Virus record (IMG/VR): IMGVR_UViG_3300036864_000079
Coordinates: 1 to 46,865 of that record
Strand: one strand, 5' to 3'
DNA length: 46,865 bases
Source of the DNA: a virus
The position numbers were made by a program, and so were the translations under genes. Under the pieces are notes generated by a model. The model worked only from the letters and a program-made list of their open reading frames with translations, did not search any database and was not told the origin of the DNA. Below are positions 37,610 to 44,886 of the stretch, piece after piece. Positions within the stretch are counted from its first letter, which is position 1. Every line of letters starts with the position of its first letter.

Positions 37610-37906
37610 TTACCTCTTGGAGTCGTCGCGCGCGCGCTGGCGCTCGATATCGATGTTGTCCTCGACGCGTTGCACGCGGCTCGAGATTTCCCGCACCACG
37701 CGCCCGGTCTCGTTGATCGACGTCGTGTTCTGCTGCTGCGAGAGCTGGACCGATTGCACGCGCTCGGCCGTCACGGCTTGCTGCTTGGCGAGCTCGTACG
37801 TCTGCGAGCCGATCCAGAGCAAAAGCCCGCCCGTGACCACCGAGCCCACGCCGAGGACCCAGTTGACGAGGCGGTTCATTGCCAGCGCGTGAGATTCCTC
37901 GCTCAT
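37610..37906 (-). CDS. Membrane protein with coiled-coil C-terminus
   Basis: 98 residues; ATG 37906, with an alternative in-frame ATG at 37879. One N-terminal membrane helix (LVNWVLGVGSVVTGGLLLWIG) is followed by a long coiled coil (KQQAVTAERVQSVQLSQQQN, REISSRVQRVEDNIDIERQR). The topology resembles small phage proteins that span the inner membrane with a soluble rod, such as holin-like accessory or spanin-like proteins, but it lies far from the lysis cassette. The function is unassigned. Confidence 0.65.
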   Translation of the reverse strand: MSEESHALAMNRLVNWVLGVGSVVTGGLLLWIGSQTYELAKQQAVTAERVQSVQLSQQQNTTSINETGRVVREISSRVQRVEDNIDIERQRARDDSKR

Positions 37907-37945
37907 GGGCGGCGAGTGTGCATCCCGAGGGAGCCGCGCACAACC

Positions 37946-38266
37946 CTAGCCGGCGGGTAAGTTTTCGCCGTCGTCGCCCATGGGCGGCGCGCTCGAGCTT
38001 GCACCGTCGGACACGGCGGGCGGCGCCGCGCCGGGCGCGAGCTTGTTGCCCTGGAAACGGGGCCGGATCCCGCGTTGAAAGAACGCGCCGAGCGACTCGG
38101 CGCCGAAGAACAAGCCCACGAGCTCGGGGGGCACGGGCGCGAACGCGTACGTCGTCTGCTCGGGTTTCTTCACCGAGCCCTTGAACGTCACGCGGAGTTC
38201 GCGGGTCGTGCCGTCATAGCCGAGGGCGGCGATTGTCGAGGAATCGGTCACGGTGAACATTCGCAT
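37946..38266 (-). CDS. KTSC-domain protein
   Basis: 106 residues. Residues 8-72 match the KTSC pattern: S-x-x-I-A-A-L-G-Y-D, RELRVTFKGS, YAFAPVPPELVGLFFGAESLGAFFQRGI. KTSC domains are small RNA/lysyl-tRNA-synthetase-associated modules of unclear function, frequent as stand-alone phage proteins. The remaining 34 residues are a disordered Gly/Ala/Pro tail. Its promoter probably lies in the AT-rich segment 38267-38344. Confidence 0.75.
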   Translation of the reverse strand: MRMFTVTDSSTIAALGYDGTTRELRVTFKGSVKKPEQTTYAFAPVPPELVGLFFGAESLGAFFQRGIRPRFQGNKLAPGAAPPAVSDGASSSAPPMGDDGENLPAG

Positions 38267-38379
38267 CGGGGCACCTTCCGGGTGGATAAGACGAAATAAC
38301 CGGATTTAAACGGGTTTAAAACCCCGGTTTTTACCCGGTAAAAACCCGGGCGGCGAACCGCTCGCCGCCCGGGGCTGGC
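38267..38379. promoter_or_regulatory. AT-rich intergenic segment with palindrome and phased GC clamps
   Basis: Unusually AT-rich for this genome. CCGG/CGGG clamps recur every 11-13 bp (38300, 38311, 38324, 38335, 38347) separated by A/T tracts. A perfect 10-bp-arm palindrome GGTTTTTACC C GGTAAAAACC spans 38326-38346. On the minus strand it supplies the promoter region and leader (GGAAGG) of the KTSC gene and directly follows the terminator at 38340-38373. Confidence 0.55.
38340..38373 (-). terminator. Rho-independent terminator, leftward
   Basis: Perfect 12-bp stem CCCGGGCGGCGA (38345-38356) / TCGCCGCCCGGG (38362-38373), loop ACCGC, followed on the minus strand by a U5 run (A5 at 38340-38344). 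It ends transcription coming from the genes at 38380-44886. Confidence 0.88.
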
Positions 38380-38808
38380 TCACGCGTCGGGCTGCACCGT
38401 CGCGACGAAGCCCGTGACCGGGCCCGGGGGCAGCACCTCTTCGGCCACCTCCACGGTGATTTCCTCGGCGGGGCCGCTGTTCCCTTTGTCGTCACGCGGC
38501 GTCGCGCGGTACACGTACGTGCCCACGGCGACGTTCTCGAGCAGCAACGTCTCGACGCCCGGGTCGACGAGCCCTTGCACGTCGAACGGCAAGTCGCTGC
38601 CCGAGAGCTTCGATTCGATCAGGATGCCGGCGAGCGGGCGCTGCTTGGCGCCTACGGCCGGGTCGTTCCATTCGAGCAATACCTTCATGTCGGCTCCTAC
38701 GGTTGCGGTGAAGTTTGAAACGGGACCGGGGGCAAGGATACGCCGCCGACGTCGCCGGATGATGTAGGCGACGACGAGCAGCGCGACGAGGACCGGGATT
38801 ACCCACAC
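38380..38808 (-). CDS. Membrane-anchored fibronectin type III-like protein
   Basis: 142 residues from GTG 38808, overlapping the preceding stop by 10 bases. An N-terminal membrane helix (VIPVLVALLVVAYIIRRRRRR) with a basic stop-transfer precedes one FN3-like domain (PGPVSNFTATVG, KVLLEWNDPAVG, GTYVYRATPRDDKGNSG, EEITVEV). The end, PGPVTGFVATVQPDA, looks like the first strand of a second FN3 repeat cut short. It may display an Ig-like domain from the inner membrane or be a virion accessory; the destination is unknown. Confidence 0.65.
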   Translation of the reverse strand: MWVIPVLVALLVVAYIIRRRRRRILAPGPVSNFTATVGADMKVLLEWNDPAVGAKQRPLAGILIESKLSGSDLPFDVQGLVDPGVETLLLENVAVGTYVYRATPRDDKGNSGPAEEITVEVAEEVLPPGPVTGFVATVQPDA

Positions 38809-39410
38809 GACGCGAACACCGCTTGTGGCTTCACGTTGCCGGCCCACACGACGGCGGCGCGCGGGACCTTGTAGAGCGGCGACGCCACGCCGGTCAGTTG
38901 CCAGTCGGCGGTGACGCTCGTGCTCGTGTCGCATTGCGTCCCGGGCGGGACCGTGCCGACGCCGAGGCGCGCCATTCGGTCGAGCGAGAACTGGAGCGTG
39001 TACGCGGTCTGCGCGGTTTGCGTCGCGAGGTTCGCGGGTGGCTTCGGCGTCGGGGGCGGGTTCGCTTTCCACACGACGGACGACTTCGCCGACGTCGTGC
39101 CGAACGTGTTCGTGTGGAACGCGTCGAAGCAATACTCCTGCACCACCACCATCGCGACGTCGAGCGTTGCCGTCGGGTACGCGACAAACATCGTGCCCAC
39201 GGTGCCTGTGATACCGGTGCGGCCGGCGTTGCAGGTTCCGTACTCAATCGTCGTGCGCGTGAGCGAGCCGGCGGCCGGCGGCGCGGGAATCGCGGTGTTG
39301 TCCGTGTTTTGCGTGGCGTTCGTCCACGAGAGGGTCGCCGTGTCCGCGAGCGCGGATCCGGCAACGGCGGCGAGAACGAGGCCGAGGACGAGAGCGAGCG
39401 TGCGTTTCAC
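38799..39410 (-). CDS. Sec-exported FN3-like protein
   Basis: 203 residues from GTG 39410 with AGGAG upstream. A textbook signal peptide (KRTLALVLGLVLAAVAGSALA, cut after ALA) precedes a beta-rich mature part: DTATLSWTNATQNTDNTAIP, LTRTTIEYGTC, TLDVAMVVVQEYCF and YTLQFSLDRMARLG. Four or more cysteines suit periplasmic disulfides. Phage-encoded periplasmic proteins often alter host receptors or exclude superinfection; that is only a possibility here. It overlaps the membrane FN3 gene downstream. Confidence 0.68.
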   Translation of the reverse strand: MKRTLALVLGLVLAAVAGSALADTATLSWTNATQNTDNTAIPAPPAAGSLTRTTIEYGTCNAGRTGITGTVGTMFVAYPTATLDVAMVVVQEYCFDAFHTNTFGTTSAKSSVVWKANPPPTPKPPANLATQTAQTAYTLQFSLDRMARLGVGTVPPGTQCDTSTSVTADWQLTGVASPLYKVPRAAVVWAGNVKPQAVFASCG

Positions 39411-39419
39411 GGGGGTCTC

Positions 39420-39950
39420 CTATTTCGGCGCTGGGCCGGTGAAATCGATCAGGGGGCGTGCATAGCCTATCCGAGAAGGGTGCACGGGGTAGCCGTCGCC
39501 CGTTGTGCCCCAGCACTTCGGGAACAGTCCGTGCGATGCCGCACGCACGAGGACGTCGCCGGCACGCTGGGTCGCGCGCTTCGGGAGCGAGCCCCACGCG
39601 ACGACGAACCGGGCCTCGGGGTCCGCGGCCGCGCCCGCGAAGATCGTGTCGAGCCACGCGTCGTTGTGCGGCCCGATGGGATCAGCGGCGGCCCAGAGGT
39701 CGGGCGGGAGTTTCGAGCGGAAGCCGTAGAGGTTCCAGAGCACTATTGAGCCGCACCCGAGCCGCGACGCGAAGCCGATCACCTTGCGCGTGGTCTGGTC
39801 GTCCCACATGGCGTCGGCGGTGCTCGGGTTCAGCATCCCGCAGTAGAGCGGCGGGAGCGCGGCCTGCCACATGCGCGCGAGCTTATAGCGATACACGCCG
39901 TCCTTCGAAACTTCCGCGCTCCCCCGCAAGTTCGTCGGCGTGGCGCTCAC
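39420..39950 (-). CDS. DUF1643-family protein
   Basis: 176 residues from GTG 39950 (GTGA overlap). The family signature is well preserved: LYCGMLNPSTADAMWDDQTTRKVIGF (in two parts), GSIVLWNLYGFRSKLP, ADPIGPHNDAWLD and FVVAWGSLPKRA, with DFTGPAP near the end. DUF1643 proteins occur in many phages and bacteria; their activity is not established. It is probably an early-expressed accessory enzyme. Confidence 0.85.
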   Translation of the reverse strand: MSATPTNLRGSAEVSKDGVYRYKLARMWQAALPPLYCGMLNPSTADAMWDDQTTRKVIGFASRLGCGSIVLWNLYGFRSKLPPDLWAAADPIGPHNDAWLDTIFAGAAADPEARFVVAWGSLPKRATQRAGDVLVRAASHGLFPKCWGTTGDGYPVHPSRIGYARPLIDFTGPAPK

Positions 39951-40378
39951 TCGGGTTCCTCGGTGGCGTGCTCGACGAGAAACGCCTCGAGCAGCGCCTG
40001 CAGCGGCCCTAGGTCGGCGTCCGTCACGTCGACGAGCTTCGCGCACCCGGTCGCGTCGAGCGCGATCAGGAACGCGCGCACGTCCTCGAGCGTGACCGGC
40101 GCGAGTTCGCCGCTCATGGTGCGGCACGCGAACGCGACGGCCACGGGGTTCTCGAGCTCGCCGACGTGGGTACAGCTCTCGAGAATCGTCGCCTCCCAGT
40201 GCTTGCGCTCTTCGACGATTTCTTCGGGCGTCCACCCGCGGTTCATTTTCGGAACCTCGTGGTAGCCGGGCGGGTTCTCGGCGAGGTGGTGGGCGAACGC
40301 GGCCTCAATCGCGCGCGGCATGTTCTCGGCGACGAACAGGCGGCGCTCCCGGTCCTCGGTGATCTGGTAGACGTTCAC
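39947..40378 (-). CDS. Hypothetical protein
   Basis: 143 residues from GTG 40378, coupled at both ends by GTGA. Begins VYQITEDRERRLFVAENMPRA, the kind of short strand-plus-helix start seen in phage proteins acting as small adaptors, then WTPEEIVEERKHWEATI, an internal SCTHVGELENPVAVAFACRT segment, and a helical acidic C-terminus. No family is assigned. Confidence 0.6.
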   Translation of the reverse strand: MNVYQITEDRERRLFVAENMPRAIEAAFAHHLAENPPGYHEVPKMNRGWTPEEIVEERKHWEATILESCTHVGELENPVAVAFACRTMSGELAPVTLEDVRAFLIALDATGCAKLVDVTDADLGPLQALLEAFLVEHATEEPE

Positions 40379-41094
40379 GCGGCACCGCCGAGCACGGCCG
40401 GCAAGTCGGGAATCGTCCCGCCTTTCGTGAGGTAGTTCTCCGAGGTCTGGGCGATGTGCTTCGCGCCGGCGTAGTTGATGCACGCGCGGCGGTCGTCGGC
40501 GGTCCAGGTCACCACGATTTCCTCGGAGCACTCGATGCCGACGAGGGCGAGGACGTCACGCACGCACACGAACGAGAGGCCGGCGACGTCGAGTTCCTCG
40601 GTCAAGAGGACCTCACCGCCACCCGCGTCGGTGCCTTCGCCGTGCTCGGGGTCGTCGTCGTCGTTCTGGGGCGCCGCGAACGGGAGCGCGGGCTGGTCGG
40701 CGTCGGCGCGAATCTCTTCCATTTTCGCGAGGTAGCGCTGCGCGTTCGTCAGGATCACCACCACCTCGGAGCCGGCGCAGTCGGCCATCTTGTGTCGCTC
40801 GGCGACGTCGCCCTTCAGCGAGAGCTTGCCGTTCACGCCCTTGGCGGTGAATTCGACTTTCTCGAGGACGGCCGCGGCCTTCTGGAAATCGGCGGCGACG
40901 ATCAGCAAGAAACCGCGCGTCAGCACGGCGCGAATGTCCTGCTCGGCGCGCCGGATCACGGTCTCTTGCTGCGCCTCGCTCAGTTTGTGCCACGGCTTCT
41001 GGGCCTGTTTCAGCTCGCCGACGACGAGGGCGAGCATGTCACGGCCGACGAAGTTCGCGACGGCCTCGGCCTTGTTGGGTTTGGGTTCACTCAT
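40375..41094 (-). CDS. Hypothetical phage protein
   Basis: 239 residues. The N-terminal block (KPWHKLSEAQQETVIRRAEQDIR, then LLIVAADFQKAAAVLEKVEFTAKGVNGKLSLKG in part, HKMADCAGSEVVVIL) matches a recurring phage protein of unknown role. A strongly acidic linker (DDDDPEHGEGTD) leads to a C-terminal segment (SEEIVVTWTADDRRACINYA). It overlaps the Dam-like gene by eight bases. Confidence 0.65.
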   Translation of the reverse strand: MSEPKPNKAEAVANFVGRDMLALVVGELKQAQKPWHKLSEAQQETVIRRAEQDIRAVLTRGFLLIVAADFQKAAAVLEKVEFTAKGVNGKLSLKGDVAERHKMADCAGSEVVVILTNAQRYLAKMEEIRADADQPALPFAAPQNDDDDPEHGEGTDAGGGEVLLTEELDVAGLSFVCVRDVLALVGIECSEEIVVTWTADDRRACINYAGAKHIAQTSENYLTKGGTIPDLPAVLGGAA

Positions 41095-41812
41095 GCGGGT
41101 TGCTCCGTTGGTTTTTCATGTAGTTGTCGAGGTCCGAGAAGATCGCCCCCCGCTCGTGCTCGGGGAGTTCTGCGAAATTGGCGAGCCACCGTTTGCGCTT
41201 GCGCTTGATGCGCTCGCGCTCGCGGTAGTTCGTGCCGACGTGCTCGTAGCCGTGGAGCTCGGCGGGCGGCGAGAAGTTGAGCCAGAGCGACTCCGGCACC
41301 ATGACGCCGCCGCGCGTCATTGCCATGTAATCGACGCGCGTCCACTCCGAGAGCCACGCGTCGTAGATCGGGCAGCGGTAGCCCGAGACCATGACCCTCG
41401 CCGCCGTTGACGTTAGAAGCTCGAGCAGCTCGACGTGCTGCTCGTCGGTGAGTTCGTGGTGGTAGTTGCAGCGGTCTGAGCGCCTGGCCGAGAGCGGATA
41501 GGGCGGGTCGGCGTAGAGCAGCACGCCCGGGCCGAGTGCCGGCGCCGCGACGCGGAGCCACTCGAACACGTCCTGATTGTGCCACGCGATCGCGGTCTCG
41601 GCGGGCTGGCGCAGCGCGAAGTAGCGGCCGCGCAAGTCGTCGAGCGCCTCGCGGTGAAGCTCGAACACGAGCGTGCGCTCGGCGGGCTCTTTGTGCCGGA
41701 GCACGGCGCCACCGCCCGCGAACATTTCGACGTAGACCTTGTGCGGTGGCATGAGGTTGACGATTCGCTGCCAGACGCCCTCGCCCTCTTTCCCGCCCGG
41801 GTACGTGGTCAT
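41087..41812 (-). CDS. D12-class DNA adenine methyltransferase (Dam-like)
   Basis: 241 residues. YPGGKEGEG near the N-terminus, YVEMFAGGGAVL (motif I, residues 27-38), DPPYPL (102-107, catalytic) and WLNFSPPAELHGYEHVGTNY give the alpha-class order with motif I before motif IV. It methylates adenine N6 in DNA. The target sequence cannot be read from the protein. ATGA-coupled to the C5 methylase, suggesting a joint anti-restriction role. Confidence 0.9.
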   Translation of the reverse strand: MTTYPGGKEGEGVWQRIVNLMPPHKVYVEMFAGGGAVLRHKEPAERTLVFELHREALDDLRGRYFALRQPAETAIAWHNQDVFEWLRVAAPALGPGVLLYADPPYPLSARRSDRCNYHHELTDEQHVELLELLTSTAARVMVSGYRCPIYDAWLSEWTRVDYMAMTRGGVMVPESLWLNFSPPAELHGYEHVGTNYRERERIKRKRKRWLANFAELPEHERGAIFSDLDNYMKNQRSNPHE

Positions 41813-43122
41813 GGGGCCTCGCTCACGGTGGCGATGCGGCGGCCGATCCACTCGAGCACGGGCCGCGCGATGGTATTGCCGACGGCTTGGTACCGCTGGC
41901 TATCGCTCGCCGGCTTGCCGCGGTACGGAACGAGCGTGAAGTCGTCGGGGAAACCTTGGAGCCGCTCACACTCGCGCGGCGTGAGCCGGCGTATCTCGAC
42001 GGCCGAGCGGTTCAGCGCGACGGCCGGCGGGCGCGCGGTGCGCGCGAGGCCTGCCGCGTCGGGGTCGGCGGTGCTCCGGTTCTCCCGGTGCGTGATCTGG
42101 GTCTCGTCGAAGCACGCCACGATGTTCTCGTCGTCCTCTTTGTGCCGGCCGGGGATCGCCGAGTTCGGGTGGCCGCCGGCCGTGAGCGGTGCGGCCACGA
42201 CGAGCGTTTGCCCTTCGTTCAGGTCGGAGTTCACGCCCTTCGTCATTCGGCGCGTGAGCACATTCGCGACGTCGGGCACGTCGCCGACGACGTTGTGCAG
42301 GCGGAAGTTCCCGCGGCCCTCGTGCGTGTACGTGTCGCCCTCGTGGGCGCTGATGGGATCGGCGACCTCGGGGATTAGGTGGTTGCCGGCGGCCTCTTCG
42401 GCTCCGCTGCGCCACCCGGATCTCCCACCGTTACCGAGCACGGGGCCGGCGACGAGGAAACCGGTTCGGCCGTCCTGCCCGCTCGCGCTGCTACCGTCGA
42501 GAGCGCTGCGCGTAAGTGTTCCGGCAAGGTCCTCCCGCGTCGGGCCGCCCGGCGGAGAATCCCCTCGCAGGCTTTCGGGCTCAAAAAGTACCGCCGCGGC
42601 ACGCTGCCACGCTCGAGAATTTGCGACAAGAAACACGCGTCGGCGCCGCTGGGGAACTCCGAAGTAGCGAGCGTCAAGAACTCGGTAGGCGAACCCGTAC
42701 CCGAGTTTGACCAGCGCCCCGAGGATGGCTCCAAACGTCCGTCCGTGGTCGTGCGACAGCACGCCGGGGACGTTCTCCCATACCAGCCACTCGGGCCGAA
42801 TTCGGTCAGCCAGCGCAAGGTAGACAAGCGTGAGGTTGCCGCGCGGATCGGCCAAGCCTTTGCGGAGCCCGGCGACGCTGAACGACTGGCACGGGGTTCC
42901 GCCGACGAGGACTTCGGCTTCGATTTTCGGCCAGCTCTTGAACGCATTCAGGTCTCCGAGATTCGGGACTTCGGGATAGTAGTGGGCGAGCACGCGCGCG
43001 GCGAATCCGCCGTCCTCGGGCTGCTCCGGGTCGTACTCGGAGAACCCGACCGCGCGCCAGCCGAGCGGCCGCCACGCGAGCGTCGCCGCCTCGATCCCCG
43101 AGCACACGGAGAAGTAGCGCAT
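41809..43122 (-). CDS. C5-cytosine DNA methyltransferase (Dcm-like)
   Basis: 437 residues from ATG 43122. FSVCSGIEAATLAW (motif I), GGTPCQSFS (catalytic Cys78 within PCQ, 77-79), WENV (ENV at 117-119), FGVPQRRRRVFLVA (motif VIII) and QAVGNTIA (motif X) are all present. Between VIII and IX lies a long variable region (about 170-400) rich in Gly/Asp, typical of a target-recognition domain. It appears catalytically intact. It is the third DNA methylase in the genome. Confidence 0.93.
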   Translation of the reverse strand: MRYFSVCSGIEAATLAWRPLGWRAVGFSEYDPEQPEDGGFAARVLAHYYPEVPNLGDLNAFKSWPKIEAEVLVGGTPCQSFSVAGLRKGLADPRGNLTLVYLALADRIRPEWLVWENVPGVLSHDHGRTFGAILGALVKLGYGFAYRVLDARYFGVPQRRRRVFLVANSRAWQRAAAVLFEPESLRGDSPPGGPTREDLAGTLTRSALDGSSASGQDGRTGFLVAGPVLGNGGRSGWRSGAEEAAGNHLIPEVADPISAHEGDTYTHEGRGNFRLHNVVGDVPDVANVLTRRMTKGVNSDLNEGQTLVVAAPLTAGGHPNSAIPGRHKEDDENIVACFDETQITHRENRSTADPDAAGLARTARPPAVALNRSAVEIRRLTPRECERLQGFPDDFTLVPYRGKPASDSQRYQAVGNTIARPVLEWIGRRIATVSEAP

Positions 43123-43502
43123 TACCAGTCCGTGCACGCGAAGAGCTCGGCGCGCGGGCCCTCCGCAATGCGGCGCTTGAGGGCGATGCGGAACGGGTAC
43201 GAATCGCCCGTGGCGTTCTCGTACTCATCGCTGTCGATCATCCGGTGCCGCTCCATGGCGTCGGCGTCGAGCTCGTACGCGTCCTCTGGCTCGTATCCGT
43301 ACTCGGCGATGGCGCCGGCACGGTCGGTGCCCCAGTCGGCGAACGCCGCGGCCTCGGCCTCGGCGAGCGTGCGGCCCATGTACCACTCGTAGTCGGTGAT
43401 CCGGTAGACGTGCCAGACGTCGGGCGCGGCGGTGGCCGCGATCGGGAGCACCGCCACGAGCGTCGAGGCTGCAGCACCGACGAGAACGTCGCGCCGGTTC
43501 AC
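43122..43502 (-). CDS. Protein with a twin-arginine-type signal peptide
   Basis: 126 residues from GTG 43502 (GTGA coupling). The N-terminus NRRDVLVGAAASTLVAVLP, followed by IAATAA, has the RR-x-x-hydrophobic layout and an AxA-like cleavage site of Tat signals. The mature part (VYRITDYEWYMGRTLAEAEAAAF, then YEPEDAYELDADAMERHRMI) looks like a phage domain usually found without a signal. If the signal is used, it would be exported folded. The function is unknown. Confidence 0.62.
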   Translation of the reverse strand: MNRRDVLVGAAASTLVAVLPIAATAAPDVWHVYRITDYEWYMGRTLAEAEAAAFADWGTDRAGAIAEYGYEPEDAYELDADAMERHRMIDSDEYENATGDSYPFRIALKRRIAEGPRAELFACTDW

Positions 43503-44065
43503 TGCGGCCGCTCCGGCAACACGATGGGCCAGACGTCCGAAAGCTCGAGGCCCTCAACGACGTGCGCGTGGGTGGTGTAGCCGAGCGCCACCTGCCGCGG
43601 CTTGCGGCCGGCACCGACGTACACGGGCCCGACCGCGTAGTAGTTCGAGCCGAGGTCGTCGAGGTTCTTCGGCTCGAATCGCTCGGCCGGCGTGAAGAAA
43701 CGGTTCGGCGCCCAGTCGGTTGCGCCCTGAATCTCCGAGAGCATTACCGCCGCGGGTGGCGCGCCAGGCTCGGGCCGGGACGCCATGACGACGACGAACT
43801 CGCGCGAGAGAATCCGCACGGGCTCGACGACGAACTTCTTCTTTCCGTCCCAGTCGTGGGCCATGAGCTTCTCGGCGAGCTCGAGCGCGGCCAGCGTGTT
43901 CGCGTACTCCTGGGAAATCAGGAGCAGCGTGCGCGAGTCGGCGTGATGGCGCGGCGGTTTGCTCAGGTCGTAGCCGTCCATTTTCGTGCGGTAGTCGCTG
44001 ATGAGCTGGGCGACTGGCAAGCCGGTGGCCGTGCGCAGCCGCGAGAATTCGAGCGCGGTTTTCAT
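43499..44065 (-). CDS. Hypothetical protein
   Basis: 188 residues; ATGA coupling with the gene upstream. Helical first half (LISDYRTKMDGYDLSKPP, LLISQEYANTLAALELAEKL, AHDWDGKKKF) and a beta-rich second half (EFVVVMASRPEP, ATDWAPNRFFTP, GSNYYAVGPVYVG). There are no recognised catalytic motifs. It sits within the block upstream of the DNA methylases. Confidence 0.6.
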   Translation of the reverse strand: MKTALEFSRLRTATGLPVAQLISDYRTKMDGYDLSKPPRHHADSRTLLLISQEYANTLAALELAEKLMAHDWDGKKKFVVEPVRILSREFVVVMASRPEPGAPPAAVMLSEIQGATDWAPNRFFTPAERFEPKNLDDLGSNYYAVGPVYVGAGRKPRQVALGYTTHAHVVEGLELSDVWPIVLPERPQ

Positions 44066-44286
44066 TTTCCGGGATCCCCTTTTTTGCTGTAGATCGTGAC
44101 GACAACGTAGTCCTCGACGTGCACGCGCCGCCCTTCACTCACGAAGCGGCCCGTGCCCCCGAGGGTTCGGACTTGGTAGACGAGTTCGTTCGTCAAGATT
44201 TCGGCCTCGACGGCTTCGCGGTCGAGCCCCTTGGCTCGCTCGAGATAGCGCAGCAGCGCGTGGTCACTGACGCGGAGTTCGGGCAC
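44062..44286 (-). CDS. Small hypothetical protein
   Basis: 74 residues from GTG 44286. ELRVSDHALLRYLERAKGLDREAVEAEIL is a motif seen in small phage and toxin-like (DUF4258/BrnT-like) domains, followed by strands GGTGRFVSEGRRVHVEDYVVVTIY. The H-A-x-x-R-x-x-E-R element is often functional in RNase-like folds, but this is too little to claim activity. Confidence 0.6.
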   Translation of the reverse strand: MPELRVSDHALLRYLERAKGLDREAVEAEILTNELVYQVRTLGGTGRFVSEGRRVHVEDYVVVTIYSKKGDPGK

Positions 44287-44289
44287 GCG

Positions 44290-44886
44290 TCACCGCAACG
44301 CGGCGCGCGCGGCCTCGATTGCCTTTTGCACCTGTTCGAACTTGCCGGCGTCGCCGCCGGGGCGATCCGGGTGCGTCGAGGATCGCAGCCGCTTGTAGCT
44401 CTGCTCGGCTTCGAGCAGCGTGGCCGACGGTGCCAGCTCGAGCACCTCGTGCCACGCTTTCGCCGGCGCCCTCGACGGCGGTGGCGGTAGTGCGGCGTAG
44501 CCACGGAACGCGGCGAGCACGATGTTGAGGCCGCCGTGCCGGAGCTTCGTGCGCTCGGCCTCGAGAACGTGAAAGATCGCCTGCAGGTTCGCGGCAATCG
44601 AGCCGTAGCGGTCCACCGCCACGCACGTCGCGACGCCGGCCCACGTGAAGTACACGGCGACGCCGGCCTCTTTCGGGTTCGGATCGCCGAGCGCGTAATT
44701 CGACGAGATCAGCACTTGCTCGACGGGCTTGCCCGAGTCTTTGCCGAAGCGGCGCAGCTCGCCGTGCACGTTCTCGAGCGCGGCGCTCAGGGTGGTTTTG
44801 AACTGAGACGAGAGGGGCTGGCCTTGCCGGCGTGGCATAGCCTCGGGCCACGCGAGCGGGTACGCGCTCCGCTGGTCGGTCGTCAT
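44290..44886 (-). CDS. J-domain (DnaJ-like) protein
   Basis: 198 residues from ATG 44886, with the ATCAGCAAC leader (minus strand of 44903-44910) and a GGGAG site. Residues 143-195 form a J-domain: AWHEVLELAPSATLLEAEQSYKRLR, then the invariant HPD (172-174), GGDAGKFEQVQKAIEAAR. The N-terminal 140 residues (SSQFKTTLSAALENVHGEL, VLISSNYALGDPN, GVAVYFTWAG) are a separate phage domain. J-proteins stimulate host DnaK, here possibly for replication or assembly. It is the first gene of the leftward block facing the lysis genes. Confidence 0.85.
   Translation of the reverse strand: MTTDQRSAYPLAWPEAMPRRQGQPLSSQFKTTLSAALENVHGELRRFGKDSGKPVEQVLISSNYALGDPNPKEAGVAVYFTWAGVATCVAVDRYGSIAANLQAIFHVLEAERTKLRHGGLNIVLAAFRGYAALPPPPSRAPAKAWHEVLELAPSATLLEAEQSYKRLRSSTHPDRPGGDAGKFEQVQKAIEAARAALR

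Noticed and set aside
42379-43392. Rightward 337-codon frame opposite the C5 methylase
   Set aside because: Antisense to a gene with all catalytic motifs; its composition gives no evidence of selection.
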